Below, in pieces: positions 5,098-5,284 of a stretch of 5,284 bases of DNA. The DNA is from an uncultured Oscillibacter sp. (GTDB lineage Bacteria; Bacillota; Clostridia; Oscillospirales; Oscillospiraceae): assembly GCA_905233795.1 (NCBI GenBank), contig CAJOFP010000068.1:1-5284 (forward strand), given 5' to 3'. The notes beneath the pieces were generated by a model. The model ran no database searches, was not told the origin of the DNA, and saw only the letters and a program-made list of their open reading frames with translations. Each line of letters starts with the position of its first letter. Position 1 is the stretch's first letter. Position numbers and translations under genes: made by a program.

Positions 5098-5284
5098 TTA
5101 AGATTCAGATTCCGCTCTGGTTACGTTAAATATGCAAGTCGCGCTGACACTCTTATCATTCTTATCCGTAATTGTGACGATAATCTTACCGCTGTTTTTA
5201 CCGGTAGCAAGCGTCGCGGTAATTGTTCCGGCTGTACCCTCACCGGTTGAGACATATGTCGGCTGTCCAGCATCAGTAAAGTTC
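5098..5284 (-). CDS. C-terminal end of a protein with a bacterial Ig-like (Big) domain, enters from the right edge
   Basis: The minus strand is open from the right edge to a TAA at 5100-5098, giving 61 codons. The peptide (beginning NFTDAGQPTYVSTGEGTAGT and ending NVTRAESES) has the alternating strand pattern of a Big-type domain: GTITATLATG, GKIIVTITDKN, then SVSATCIFNVT, close to the 'ATITAT...GKSATCTVTV' end of group 2 Ig-like domains. Such domains occur in secreted or surface proteins and in some phage structural proteins. No LPXTG motif, SLH domain or basic tail follows, so this end shows no cell-wall anchor. Codon use is less GC-rich than in cdaA, which hints at a different origin, but the piece is short. 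The full protein cannot be named. Its transcript probably ends at the hairpin at 4902-4963. Confidence 0.7.
   Translation of the reverse strand, partial: NFTDAGQPTYVSTGEGTAGTITATLATGKNSGKIIVTITDKNDKSVSATCIFNVTRAESES

Overview
The window looks like a piece of a low-GC Gram-positive (Bacillota, probably Clostridia) chromosome. The evidence is the cdaA-cdaR (diadenylate cyclase and YbbR regulator) pair, a cysteine desulfurase-like/DUF3343 pair common in clostridia, strong purine-rich ribosome binding sites (AAGGGG or GGAGG types), and fairly GC-rich genes separated by extremely A/T-rich spacers. The genus cannot be named from this window. All five genes recognised lie on the minus strand, so the window reads right to left.

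Right end, 5284 to 4785. The last 61 codons of a protein with a bacterial Ig-like (Big) C-terminus enter from outside and stop at 5098. A noncoding stretch follows with two consecutive hairpins. The second has a perfect 14-bp stem followed by six Ts on the minus strand and is the probable terminator of that gene.

4784 to 3376. A two-gene unit: a small DUF3343 (Se/S carrier-like) protein starting at TTG, overlapping by ATGA with a PLP-dependent cysteine desulfurase-family protein that keeps its lysine, aspartate, histidine and cysteine active-site residues. The pair plausibly mobilises sulfur or selenium from an amino acid and hands it to the small cysteine protein. A GC-rich hairpin at 3290-3316 ends the unit.

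3375 to 3080. A 296-base spacer with a 74-base pure A/T run and, in the presumed cdaA leader, a 12-bp long-range stem that ends just before the cdaA ribosome binding site.

3079 to 884. cdaA, a membrane c-di-AMP synthase with intact DGA and RHR motifs, is followed after 3 bases by cdaR, a membrane-anchored protein with four YbbR-like units that modulates CdaA. The glmM gene that usually follows is not there.

883 to 1. An A/T-only stretch gives way to an IS200/IS605-type element. It is represented by the N-terminal 254 codons of TnpB (RuvC-I aspartate present), which run off the left edge. The tnpB start codon and ribosome binding site sit inside small competing hairpins.

No RNA gene, CRISPR array or complete new defence system was found. 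The points most worth a second look are the cdaA leader stem, the occluded tnpB start and the DUF3343/desulfurase couple.
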